Shown here in pieces: positions 1-5,356 of a DNA stretch of 8,005 bases. The stretch lies in NCBI GenBank assembly GCA_019309245.1, contig JAFDGP010000138.1, forward strand, positions 1 through 8,005, read 5' to 3'. This DNA comes from Deltaproteobacteria bacterium. Lineage in GTDB: Bacteria; Desulfobacterota; Desulfobacteria; Desulfobacterales; C00003060. The notes under the pieces are model-generated. The model was given only the letters and a program-made list of their open reading frames with translations, had not been told where the DNA came from and did not search any database. Both the position numbers and the translations under genes were made by a program. Position 1 is the stretch's first letter; the number at the start of each line of letters is the position of its first letter.

Positions 1-198
1 AACCTTTTTTTTGGTCCGTGTGGCTGAAACGACAACCTTGTCGAGTTTGTAAACCTTTTCTCCCGCCTCCTCAGCCCAGGTTGCCTGCCCTGGGACAAGG
101 CCTGAAATCCCCATGATCAAAATAACAACCAGGGTGAACATCTTGGCTTCGTATCTCCTTATAAGGCTCAGAGGACCGTGTTTGTCTGACAGTAACAT
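1..198 (-). CDS. TonB-dependent outer-membrane receptor, N-terminal fragment (3' end outside window)
   Basis: Sixty-six open codons run from an ATG at 198-196 to the window edge with no stop. The protein has a long basic leader (RRYEAK at residues 14-19), a hydrophobic core of about residues 20-37 (FTLVVILIMG), and a likely signal-peptidase site after TWA (about residue 42), then EEAGEKVYK. Residues 52-62, LDKVVVSATRT, match the TonB box and plug start of BtuB/FecA-type receptors (typically a VVVTATRT-like string). The start is fixed by a doubled AGGAGG 5-8 nt upstream. A second ATG at codon 20 would also leave a working signal peptide but has poorer ribosome-binding spacing. The gene follows the chelatase genes, which suggests its substrate is the metal complex or tetrapyrrole handled by them; the substrate cannot be read from this fragment. 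The rest of the plug and the barrel lie left of the window. Confidence 0.85.
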   Translation of the reverse strand, partial: MLLSDKHGPLSLIRRYEAKMFTLVVILIMGISGLVPGQATWAEEAGEKVYKLDKVVVSATRTKKKV

Positions 199-203
199 CT
201 TTG

Positions 204-212
204 CCTCCTCCT
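204..212 (-). promoter_or_regulatory. Ribosome-binding site of the receptor gene
   Basis: AGGAGGAGG at 212-204 contains two overlapping AGGAGG registers, 8 and 5 nt from the ATG at 198. It decides the start of the receptor gene. A perfect 10-bp palindrome, TCAATATTGA (225-216), lies directly upstream and might be an operator, though it is short and AT-rich. Confidence 0.7.
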
Positions 213-292
213 TTCTCAATATTGATAAACGTTGACAGTGCGCCCTCCGAACCAAAGAATAAGAAGTGATTGACTGGGAGTTCTTTAACGTA

Positions 293-454
293 CTAAAATA
301 ATAAAAAGGTGCTCCCCAGCGGGAGGGCCTTCAACCGGGGGAAGACAGCCGCCAAACCCTGCCCAGGGAAGGCTGTCTTCCCCTTATCATTTTCACATAC
401 CTTCTTCCTGCAGCCTGACTTCTTCGCTTTAGCAGCACCACCTCCTTTCTCCAT
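293..454 (-). CDS. Doubtful small basic Cys-containing ORF (53 aa)
   Basis: ATG at 454-452, stop TAG at 295-293. The first 24 residues are Lys/Gly-rich with two cysteines (GGGAAKAKKSGCRKKVC), a composition seen in small nucleic-acid- or metal-binding proteins. The second half is encoded by the arms of the strong hairpin at 383-338 and the hairpin at 325-312, which argues that this half is not under protein-level selection. The ATG has no good Shine-Dalgarno sequence; an in-frame TGA lies four codons upstream (466-464), so no longer start exists. I do not recognise a family. It may be non-coding leader sequence. Confidence 0.2.
   Translation of the reverse strand: MEKGGGAAKAKKSGCRKKVCENDKGKTAFPGQGLAAVFPRLKALPLGSTFLLF
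303..325 (-). terminator. Possible intrinsic terminator or attenuator before the receptor gene
   Basis: CTCCC (325-321) pairs with GGGAG (316-312) across a GCTG loop, and TTTTT (307-303) follows after CACC. The stem is short and set 4 nt back from the T-run; outer GGT (336-334) with ACC (310-308) could lengthen it. It lies about 105 nt upstream of the receptor start, so it could end the chelatase transcript or modulate read-through into the receptor. Confidence 0.4.
338..383 (-). promoter_or_regulatory. Long perfect 13-bp hairpin in the receptor leader
   Basis: GGGGAAGACAGCC (383-371) is the exact reverse complement of GGCTGTCTTCCCC (350-338). The 20-nt loop can form an inner CCCT/AGGG helix. 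No T-run follows directly, so this is not a simple intrinsic terminator. It may be the 3' end of the chlI-chlD message or the upstream arm of an attenuator ahead of the receptor gene: its 3' arm (CTTCCCC) can also pair with GGGGAG of the next hairpin, so the two are in part mutually exclusive. Confidence 0.6.
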
Positions 455-591
455 CGAAGCGGTTCAATTCCAAACGTCAGAGGCCCCAATAGCCTCAGTC
501 GATACTTGTGTCCTTCGTTGTAGACATTTTTCGTGCCCCATCAAGGACTCGATCAGTGTCGGTCTTGTATATAAAATACGAGCTCAAGACC

Positions 592-2676
592 TCAGATAAG
601 CACCTCCTGCTTAAGCACATCAACAAGGGTTTCAGCCTTGAGGTCTTCAATCTTAAAGTAAAGGCCGCCCAGACTCGACGCGATGGCATGAGCCAGACCA
701 AATGAGATCAGCCCAGGCTTTTCCACATCAATAACCACGGTGCTGATTCGTCCGTCCTCACCGATGTTTTTGGCCAGCTCCACAGCCTCCGGAAGCGCTT
801 TGCCGCCGGACAGGCTGACATTGCCCTTTCCGTCTGAGATGAGCACCAAAATCGGGTAGGTGTACGGGTCCTTTCTCAGTTGGCTGTCCACAATCTGGTA
901 TCCCAGCGCCAAGCCGTGGGCCAAAGGGGTTCTGCCACCGGTGGGCAATTCTTCAAGGAGCTTGTACGTCAACTCCACACTGTTTGTTGGCGGAAGAAGC
1001 ACATCCGCATCCTTTCCCCGAAAGGCAACCATGGCCACCTTGTCACGCTTTTGATAGGCATCGAGAAGCAAAGACAGAACCGCTCCTTTGGTCTCAATCA
1101 TCCGTTTCCCCGCCCCCATGGAACCGCTGGCGTCCACGACAAAAACAATGAGATTGCCAATCCGTTTTTCCCGCACCTTTTTCCTTAGGTCGCTCTTTTC
1201 AATCGCAACCGCCACTCCCACCTTTTTTCGTCGAGTCTGATAAGGAGCTGCTGCACGCAGTGTTGCATCCAAAGCCAGATCCGTTGAGTTTTCGTCTTGT
1301 CTGCTTCTTACGTACCGTCCAGTCTTCAGCATCGTCCGAGAGCGCGTCCTGCGGCCCGACCCTTTTCTCAATAAGCGGTCTGTCTTCATTGGAAGATTCC
1401 TGACTTGAAAAGGGCTCCCCACAGGAAAGACCATCTCGATTCCTGGCCTAATGGAGGACCGATTATCTTGAGAGTCCTTTTCATCGCGGTCGGGTTGTTC
1501 TGCCTCGTCTTGTTCGGAAGTTCCTTTCTCTGAAGACGGAGGCGGAGACCCTTGTGGCTCATCCTGTTCAGAGTGGTCTTTTTCCGGTTCATCTTCGTGA
1601 TCGTGAATATGGTCGTGCTCGTGCTGGTGCTCCGGTGGGGGCGGAGGTGGTGGGGGCTTTCTCATCCGATGCAACAAGACCAGCTCCGCAGCTTCGTGCA
1701 CGTCCTCTTCTCGGACATCTACCCTCCCACCAAGCGCTGCAATGGCACGGGCCGTCTTCCGCATGGTGATATCAGCTCTATGGCCTGCCACAAAGGCCTC
1801 TTGAGAAAGCTGTGAGCAGAGTCGAATCATCTCTTCTGATACGCTGATCTGTAGTATGCGTTTTCGTGCTTCAATGATCGTTTTGGCCAGATCTTCCTGT
1901 TGCGGGCCACAGGCCTCCAGGAAACTCCATGGATTTTCGTCAAACTGTTCCCGGCGTTTGAGCACCTGCAAGCGAGGCTCAACTTGCCAAGGCGTGCCCA
2001 TCTCAACGCAAAGCCCAAAACGATCTAAAAGCTGGGGCCTCAACTCACCCTCCTCTGGATTCATAGTGCCTACCAGGATAAACTCAGACGGATGGGAAAG
2101 GGAAATCCCTTCTCGCTCAACAATGTTGACACCCATGGCTGAAGCATCCAGAATGATGTCCACAATATGGTCATGAAGCAAATTAACCTCGTCAATGTAG
2201 AGGATGCCTCGATGGGCAGAAGCAAGCAGGCCTGGCTGAAGCGCTTTTGTTCCTTCCTTGACCGCTTGTTCCAAATCAATGGTCCCAGTTACACGATCTT
2301 CAGTCGCTCCTAAGGGCAGATCGACAACACGGATCTTTCTTCTTGTAACGAGCAACTTGTGCCCTTTCTGCACCCGTTCTCGGCACAACAGGCAAAGAGG
2401 GCCCCGGGGATTGCACCCAAACGGACAGTCGTCTACGACCTCGATCTCTGGGAGAAGACTGGCCAGGGCCCGGACAGCAGTGGATTTGGCCGTTCCTTTA
2501 TCACCCCGGATTAGAAGACCCCCGATAGAAGGGCACACTGCATTCAACAGAAGCGCCTTCTTCATCTGGTCCTGTCCCACGATAGCCGAAAAGGGGTAGA
2601 CCGGCCAACGTTCCCACCCCCAGGTCATTACAAGTGTATCGTTGTTTTCAGGACGATTGGCGAAAGCAATTGACAT
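592..2676 (-). CDS. chlD: Fused ChlI/ChlD-type (AAA+ plus VWA) metal-chelatase subunit
   Basis: A 694-aa AAA+ motor subunit of a class I chelatase. Its N-terminal ATPase domain has Walker A GDKGTAKST (58-66), Walker B ILYIDEVNLL (158-167), sensor 1 and Arg finger GTMNPEEGELRPQLLDRFG (203-221) and GHRAD (298-302). Cys 84, 88, 95 and 98 form a CX3CX6CX2C cluster. A linker has eight prolines (341-348), then a His/Asp/Glu-rich stretch (349-372) and an acidic region to about 405. The C-terminal VWA domain has a full MIDAS: DASGSM (515-520), TGGRTP (579-584) and ISDG (613-616). Fused proteins of this kind accompany CobN in genomes lacking CobS/CobT, so a cobalt or related tetrapyrrole chelatase is likelier than magnesium; no CobN is in the window. 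The start has AAGGAGAG 6 nt upstream and lies 21 nt after the chlI stop, so the two are co-transcribed. The ATPase motifs are intact, unlike the degenerate ones of many ChlD proteins. Confidence 0.93.
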   Translation of the reverse strand: MSIAFANRPENNDTLVMTWGWERWPVYPFSAIVGQDQMKKALLLNAVCPSIGGLLIRGDKGTAKSTAVRALASLLPEIEVVDDCPFGCNPRGPLCLLCRERVQKGHKLLVTRRKIRVVDLPLGATEDRVTGTIDLEQAVKEGTKALQPGLLASAHRGILYIDEVNLLHDHIVDIILDASAMGVNIVEREGISLSHPSEFILVGTMNPEEGELRPQLLDRFGLCVEMGTPWQVEPRLQVLKRREQFDENPWSFLEACGPQQEDLAKTIIEARKRILQISVSEEMIRLCSQLSQEAFVAGHRADITMRKTARAIAALGGRVDVREEDVHEAAELVLLHRMRKPPPPPPPPEHQHEHDHIHDHEDEPEKDHSEQDEPQGSPPPSSEKGTSEQDEAEQPDRDEKDSQDNRSSIRPGIEMVFPVGSPFQVRNLPMKTDRLLRKGSGRRTRSRTMLKTGRYVRSRQDENSTDLALDATLRAAAPYQTRRKKVGVAVAIEKSDLRKKVREKRIGNLIVFVVDASGSMGAGKRMIETKGAVLSLLLDAYQKRDKVAMVAFRGKDADVLLPPTNSVELTYKLLEELPTGGRTPLAHGLALGYQIVDSQLRKDPYTYPILVLISDGKGNVSLSGGKALPEAVELAKNIGEDGRISTVVIDVEKPGLISFGLAHAIASSLGGLYFKIEDLKAETLVDVLKQEVLI

Positions 2677-2697
2677 GGTTCTCTCCTTTTGCTGGAC

Positions 2698-3726
2698 CTA
2701 CCCTGCCACAATACGCTTCAGTTTCTCCGTCTCCACACCAATCTTCTGAAAAGGTTTTTTGCGCATACGGTGAGGCAAGCCCATCTCTGACGCTTCAAGG
2801 ATATCCTCCCGAACCACTTCTGAACGGCCGTCAAAAGCGGCCAAGGCCTTGGCCGCTTTCATCATCACGATGTCAGCACGGTGCCCGTCTACCTGCATAT
2901 CGATGGCAATCTCAGCAATCAGCTTCAGGATGTCATCGGAAGCGGTGACCCGGGGCAGGAGTTCTTTGGCTGCGACGATCTGTTTGCTCAATTTCTCTTC
3001 TTCAGGACGCCATTGCTCAAAAAAACCTTCTGGATTCTCCTCGAAGGCTGCGCGGCGTTTTACAACCTCTACTCTTTGGTCCAGATCCGAAAGGCCCTCA
3101 ATCTGAACACAAAGGCCAAAGCGGTCCAAAAGCTGGGGCCTAAGCTCGCCTTCCTCTGGATTCATGGTGCCAACGAGCACAAATTCTGCAGGATGGGTAA
3201 AGGAAATCCCTTCCCGTTCGACCGCATTCACACCCATAGCGGCTGCGTCCAAAAGCACATCTACAATATGGTCATCCAGCAGGTTAACCTCATCCACGTA
3301 AAGGATCCCCCGGTGGGCTTCGGCGAGAATTCCAGGTTCAAAGTGCTTTTCGCCTTCCTTGATTGCCTTTTCCAGGTCAAGCGTCCCCAAAACCCGGTCT
3401 TCTGTGGAACCTACCGGCAGGTCGACGACTCGGATTTTCCTGCACGTGGTAGTTAGCTCTCCACCTTGGGCCACAATCTTGGAGCACATGGGGCACAGTT
3501 GCATGGTTCGATAGGCATCGCAGCCGCAGGGGCAGTCCGCAACCACCTCAATTTCCGGGAGCAAATTCGCCATAGCCCGGACCGCTGTGGACTTGGCCGT
3601 ACCCTTTTCGCCCCGGACAAGCACCCCACCTAACTTCGGATTGATGATGTTTAGCAAAAGGGCCTTTTTCATTTTGTCTTGGCCTACAATCGCCGAAAAA
3701 GGAAAGGTTGTTTGTTCAGCTTTCAT
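2698..3726 (-). CDS. chlI: ChlI/BchI-type AAA+ ATPase subunit of a metal chelatase
   Basis: A 342-aa cytoplasmic AAA+ protein, the usual length of ChlI/BchI, which forms hexameric rings and drives metal insertion with a ChlD-type partner and a large catalytic subunit (ChlH or CobN). Walker A is GEKGTAKST (39-47), Walker B ILYVDEVNLL (141-150), sensor 1 and Arg finger GTMNPEEGELRP...DRFG (187-204), sensor 2 GHRAD (281-285). Between Walker A and B is a Cys-rich insert, C65, C67, C69, C78 and C81, likely a metal site. Long blocks are shared with the N-terminal domain of the adjacent chlD product, so the two are paralogues. The start has GAGG 7 nt upstream of the ATG and follows a long leader with its own promoter and hairpins. 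Metal specificity cannot be read from the sequence. Confidence 0.94.
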   Translation of the reverse strand: MKAEQTTFPFSAIVGQDKMKKALLLNIINPKLGGVLVRGEKGTAKSTAVRAMANLLPEIEVVADCPCGCDAYRTMQLCPMCSKIVAQGGELTTTCRKIRVVDLPVGSTEDRVLGTLDLEKAIKEGEKHFEPGILAEAHRGILYVDEVNLLDDHIVDVLLDAAAMGVNAVEREGISFTHPAEFVLVGTMNPEEGELRPQLLDRFGLCVQIEGLSDLDQRVEVVKRRAAFEENPEGFFEQWRPEEEKLSKQIVAAKELLPRVTASDDILKLIAEIAIDMQVDGHRADIVMMKAAKALAAFDGRSEVVREDILEASEMGLPHRMRKKPFQKIGVETEKLKRIVAG

Positions 3727-3856
3727 GTTCGATCCTCATCTCAATTATTGTGCTATCATGGAACTCCACTTTCTCAGATCTTCAACAAAGGGCACTCTGG
3801 ACCCACCAGCCTTAAAAACAGGAAAAAGAAATGTCGCTCAGATGAAGAATTCCTTT

Positions 3857-3891
3857 CAGGTCTCCTGCGATGGCGGACCTTGTGCCTTCCC
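3857..3891 (-). promoter_or_regulatory. B12-box-like segment (3'-half signature of cobalamin riboswitches only)
   Basis: GGGAAGGC (3891-3884) followed by CAGGAGACCTG (3867-3857) resembles the 3' portion of cobalamin riboswitches, which typically read GGGAAGGC...CAGGAGACCTGCC. CAGG/CCTG makes a tight hairpin that competes with AGGTC/GACCT (3880-3876 with 3862-3858). The diagnostic upstream core (CCCGCAACTGT and the GGGAA-GGTG elements) is not found in the leader. This is therefore a partial resemblance, a decayed switch, or chance. Confidence 0.3.
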
Positions 3892-3904
3892 ATGCGCCGG
3901 AAAC

Positions 3905-3951
3905 AAAAAAGCCACGAACACTCCACCTTCAGGTGAATAGCCTTCGTGGCT
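3905..3951 (-). terminator. Intrinsic terminator-type hairpin B in the chlI leader
   Basis: AGCCACGAA (3951-3943) pairs perfectly with TTCGTGGCT (3918-3910) over 9 bp and runs into a tract of six T (3910-3905). Inside, CACC/GGTG closes on a TGAA loop (3935-3924) and can extend by two more pairs. It is downstream of the promoter at 4127-4099 and upstream of chlI, in the position of an attenuator. Confidence 0.7.
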
Positions 3952-4040
3952 CCATTCTTTATGTACCAAACAGCTTTCTGGCTACTCCACAAAAAAAGCC
4001 AGGGGCATTTTCGGATTTCGATCCGATCAGCCTTCCTGGC
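3939..4040 (-). repeat. Three direct copies of a GCCA-GAAGGCT core in the leader
   Basis: On the minus strand: GCCAGGAAGGCT (4040-4029), GCCAGAAAGCT (3982-3972) and GCCACGAAGGCT (3950-3939). The outer two form the 5' arms of terminators A and B; the middle copy has one deletion and lacks its own T-run. Each outer copy is followed by a small tetraloop hairpin and then a matching 3' arm, so two whole hairpin units share one architecture. This could reflect a duplicated RNA module or a dispersed intergenic repeat. Confidence 0.5.
3991..4040 (-). terminator. Intrinsic terminator-type hairpin A in the chlI leader
   Basis: GCCAGG-AA-GGC (4040-4030) pairs with GCC-CCTGGC (4006-3998), nine pairs with an AA bulge, and seven T follow (3997-3991). 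An inner CGGAT/ATCCG helix closes on a CGAA tetraloop (4026-4013). It lies about 50 nt after the predicted transcription start, so it could abort most initiated transcripts unless antiterminated. Its 3' arm CTGGCT (4002-3997) is also complementary to AGCCAG (3983-3978), but that partner is made after the T-run and could not act as a classical antiterminator. Confidence 0.75.
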
Positions 4041-4098
4041 CTTTGGTTTTTGTTGGTTTTTCCGATCTTACAACCGCAACTTCATGCTGCGTTTTTTT

Positions 4099-4127
4099 AT
4101 ATTACACAAATTGACTGCACATGTCAA
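4099..4127 (-). promoter_or_regulatory. Near-consensus sigma70 promoter for the chelatase genes
   Basis: TTGACA (4127-4122) is a perfect -35 and TAATAT (4104-4099) a near-perfect -10, separated by exactly 17 nt. Start of transcription is expected near 4092. The -35 is part of an inverted repeat TTGAC-N7-GTCAA (4127-4111), and a second TTGAC-N12-GTCAA pair lies upstream (4175-4154); either could be a regulator site. The promoter makes chlI-chlD a separate transcription unit from the exb-tonB-radical SAM genes. Confidence 0.75.
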
Positions 4128-4211
4128 GCCCGAATGATGCCTCCAACCGCTTTTTGACACTTTTTCTTCCGTCAAGGCTTCAAAGTGCAGCAAGCCCTTT
4201 CACGTCTGTCA
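4128..4211 (-). other. Spacer between the radical SAM gene and the chelatase promoter
   Basis: No gene. A weak inverted repeat AAGGGCTT/AAGCCTT follows the radical SAM stop codon but has no T-run, so it is not a good terminator; transcripts from upstream may run into the leader hairpins, which then act as terminators for them. TTGAC and GTCAA half-sites occur at 4175-4171 and 4158-4154. Confidence 0.5.
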
Positions 4212-5297
4212 TCAAAGCGTGTTGCTTTCATTGTAAATCATTGATGGGCCGCGTACGATTCCATAATCTGCTTCCCTGAACATCTGGACGCAGTCGTTTA
4301 CATTCAATCCCCTACCCTTGGATGTATCCTGCTCCGTGTCACGCGGGTTGGTGCCCACTTCCGCCCAAAAGAGATTTGCCCCGGCTGTTGCCCCCAACAC
4401 ATTAGGTTCATGGGTGCAATTCCCGATGAGATTCCTCCCCATAGCAAGCCTAACAACCGCAACGATAAAGGCCATTCGATATTCGCTGATCATGCCGTAA
4501 CGTTCCATTTCAGATCCCGGAATACTTATTCTCCGCGTGGCCCCGCTGTAACATGGCTTCATGGATCGGCCTATGACGATCTTTTCCGCAATTTCTTCGA
4601 GTGTGTGTTCCGGTCCTATGGGCTCTACACACGTCCCAACCAGTAGTCCGGCCTCTTGAGCAGCTCTTACAGTGGCCAATCGTGTCTCCGGATTGATGCT
4701 CGTATCAACCCCCTCGCCCATCCTGACGGCATGATATATCCCGCGATACCCAACCGCTTTCAATCGCTCAGCCTCTTGTTGCCCGAAGTCGCCGATATTG
4801 GCGATCATCACCGTATCCGGCTTCAATCTTTCCCGGACTCCCCGGGATATTTCCAAAAACCGGCCGAAGGAATAATGCCCGGTCGTCATAAAAAAGATGG
4901 CATTGGCCCCCTGGCTCTCCGCCGCAAGGGCAAGCTCAATGACGGACTCCGGGCTCAGTTCGCTACTTTCTTTAAAAATGTTGTTTTTCGCTGCAAATGC
5001 ACAAAAGGTACAATTCCTTGGACACGGCGACAAGTTGACTCCGATCTGAGCATGAATCTCCGCCAGATTATCCGATGCCTTCCGGTTGAGAGCGTCCGAA
5101 GCACCCATAATAAACCCGGCCTCAGGCGAGTGGGCCTTAGCGCCTAGAAGACAGATAATCTCATCTTCTGTTAAAAAGTGACCATCACACACCCTGTTAA
5201 TAAGATCCACGACTTTTGAATCCACCATCATGCCCTCTTCTCTGTAGCCCAGATTGGCCCTTCTTCCCGTACTCTTTATCTTCAACGCATGGGCCAT
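4212..5297 (-). CDS. BioB/BATS-type radical SAM protein of unknown reaction
   Basis: A 361-aa radical SAM enzyme. CPRNCTFC at residues 92-99 gives the three cysteines (92, 96, 99) of the SAM-cleaving 4Fe-4S cluster. The C-terminal region (about 245-320), with ATAGANLFWAEVGTNPRDT, resembles the BATS domain of BioB, HydE and related enzymes. Of the three cysteines holding the auxiliary 2Fe-2S cluster of biotin synthase, only a counterpart of the last is visible (C223, GTCVEPIGPE); the regions for the other two read FFMTTGHYSFG and MIANIGDFGQQ with no Cys. It should therefore not be called biotin synthase. Context with chelatase and TonB genes suggests tetrapyrrole or metal-ligand chemistry, which is inference. 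The first ATG has only a weak, close ribosome-binding site; ATG at 5228, with GAGG 5 nt upstream, is a good alternative start and would remove 23 residues ahead of the conserved part. It follows tonB by 59 nt. Confidence 0.85.
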   Translation of the reverse strand: MAHALKIKSTGRRANLGYREEGMMVDSKVVDLINRVCDGHFLTEDEIICLLGAKAHSPEAGFIMGASDALNRKASDNLAEIHAQIGVNLSPCPRNCTFCAFAAKNNIFKESSELSPESVIELALAAESQGANAIFFMTTGHYSFGRFLEISRGVRERLKPDTVMIANIGDFGQQEAERLKAVGYRGIYHAVRMGEGVDTSINPETRLATVRAAQEAGLLVGTCVEPIGPEHTLEEIAEKIVIGRSMKPCYSGATRRISIPGSEMERYGMISEYRMAFIVAVVRLAMGRNLIGNCTHEPNVLGATAGANLFWAEVGTNPRDTEQDTSKGRGLNVNDCVQMFREADYGIVRGPSMIYNESNTL

Positions 5298-5356
5298 TTC
5301 TCTTTATCAGACTTTTCGCTTGCTGTAACAGGGCCGCGAATATCATGGTAAACTAA

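Larger units (their letters stand above)
199..591 (-). other. Structured intergenic region between the ChlD-type gene and the receptor gene
   Basis: This 393-bp gap holds no convincing long gene. In transcription order it contains: a 7-bp inverted repeat GGTCTTG/CAAGACC (591-585 with 567-561, 17-nt loop) starting right after the ChlD stop; a weak GAGGC/GCCTC hairpin near 497-481; a doubtful 53-codon ORF (454-293); a perfect 13-bp stem (383-371 with 350-338); a hairpin followed by five T (325-303); and the receptor ribosome-binding site. I found no convincing -35/-10 pair for the receptor, so it may be transcribed through from the chelatase genes subject to the hairpins. Confidence 0.6.
3727..4098 (-). 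promoter_or_regulatory. Long 5' leader of the chelatase genes, candidate attenuator or riboregulator
   Basis: Between the -10 element at 4104-4099 and the chlI ATG at 3726 lies a leader of about 365 nt, far longer than needed for translation. In order it holds a 5-codon reading frame (4085-4068, no ribosome-binding site), hairpin plus T7 (4040-3991), an imperfect GTA-CCA/TGG-TAC hairpin (about 3984-3962), hairpin plus T6 (3951-3905), a B12-box-like segment (3891-3857), and an unstructured-looking stretch to the chlI ribosome-binding site. Two terminators between a strong promoter and the gene imply regulated read-through. No complete known riboswitch class was recognised. Confidence 0.55.

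Noticed and set aside
139..160. Twin-arginine export signal in the receptor (RRYEAK)
   Set aside because: Outer-membrane receptors use Sec; the motif lacks the usual S/T before RR and the Phe-Leu after it.
464..541. Possible selenocysteine read-through at TGA 466-464 joining a 25-codon ORF to the 53-codon ORF
   Set aside because: The residues around the TGA (VWN-TASMEK) match no selenoprotein motif I know and neither ORF is convincing as a gene.
495..701. Minus-strand ORF of 68 codons overlapping the end of the ChlD-type gene
   Set aside because: Out-of-frame overlap with a well-supported gene, no ribosome-binding site, no family features.
3727..4098. Complete cobalamin riboswitch
   Set aside because: The invariant core (CCCGCAACTGT-like string and GGGAA...GGTG elements upstream of the B12 box) is not present on the minus strand; only the 3'-half resemblance exists.
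3774..4157. Plus- and minus-strand short ORFs in the chlI leader
   Set aside because: They run through the terminator hairpins, have no ribosome-binding sites and no recognisable protein features.
4141..4211. Terminator directly after the radical SAM gene
   Set aside because: The AAGGGCTT/AAGCCTT repeat is imperfect and has no T-tract.
4212..5297. Annotation as biotin synthase BioB
   Set aside because: Two of three auxiliary 2Fe-2S cysteines are missing and no biotin genes are adjacent.
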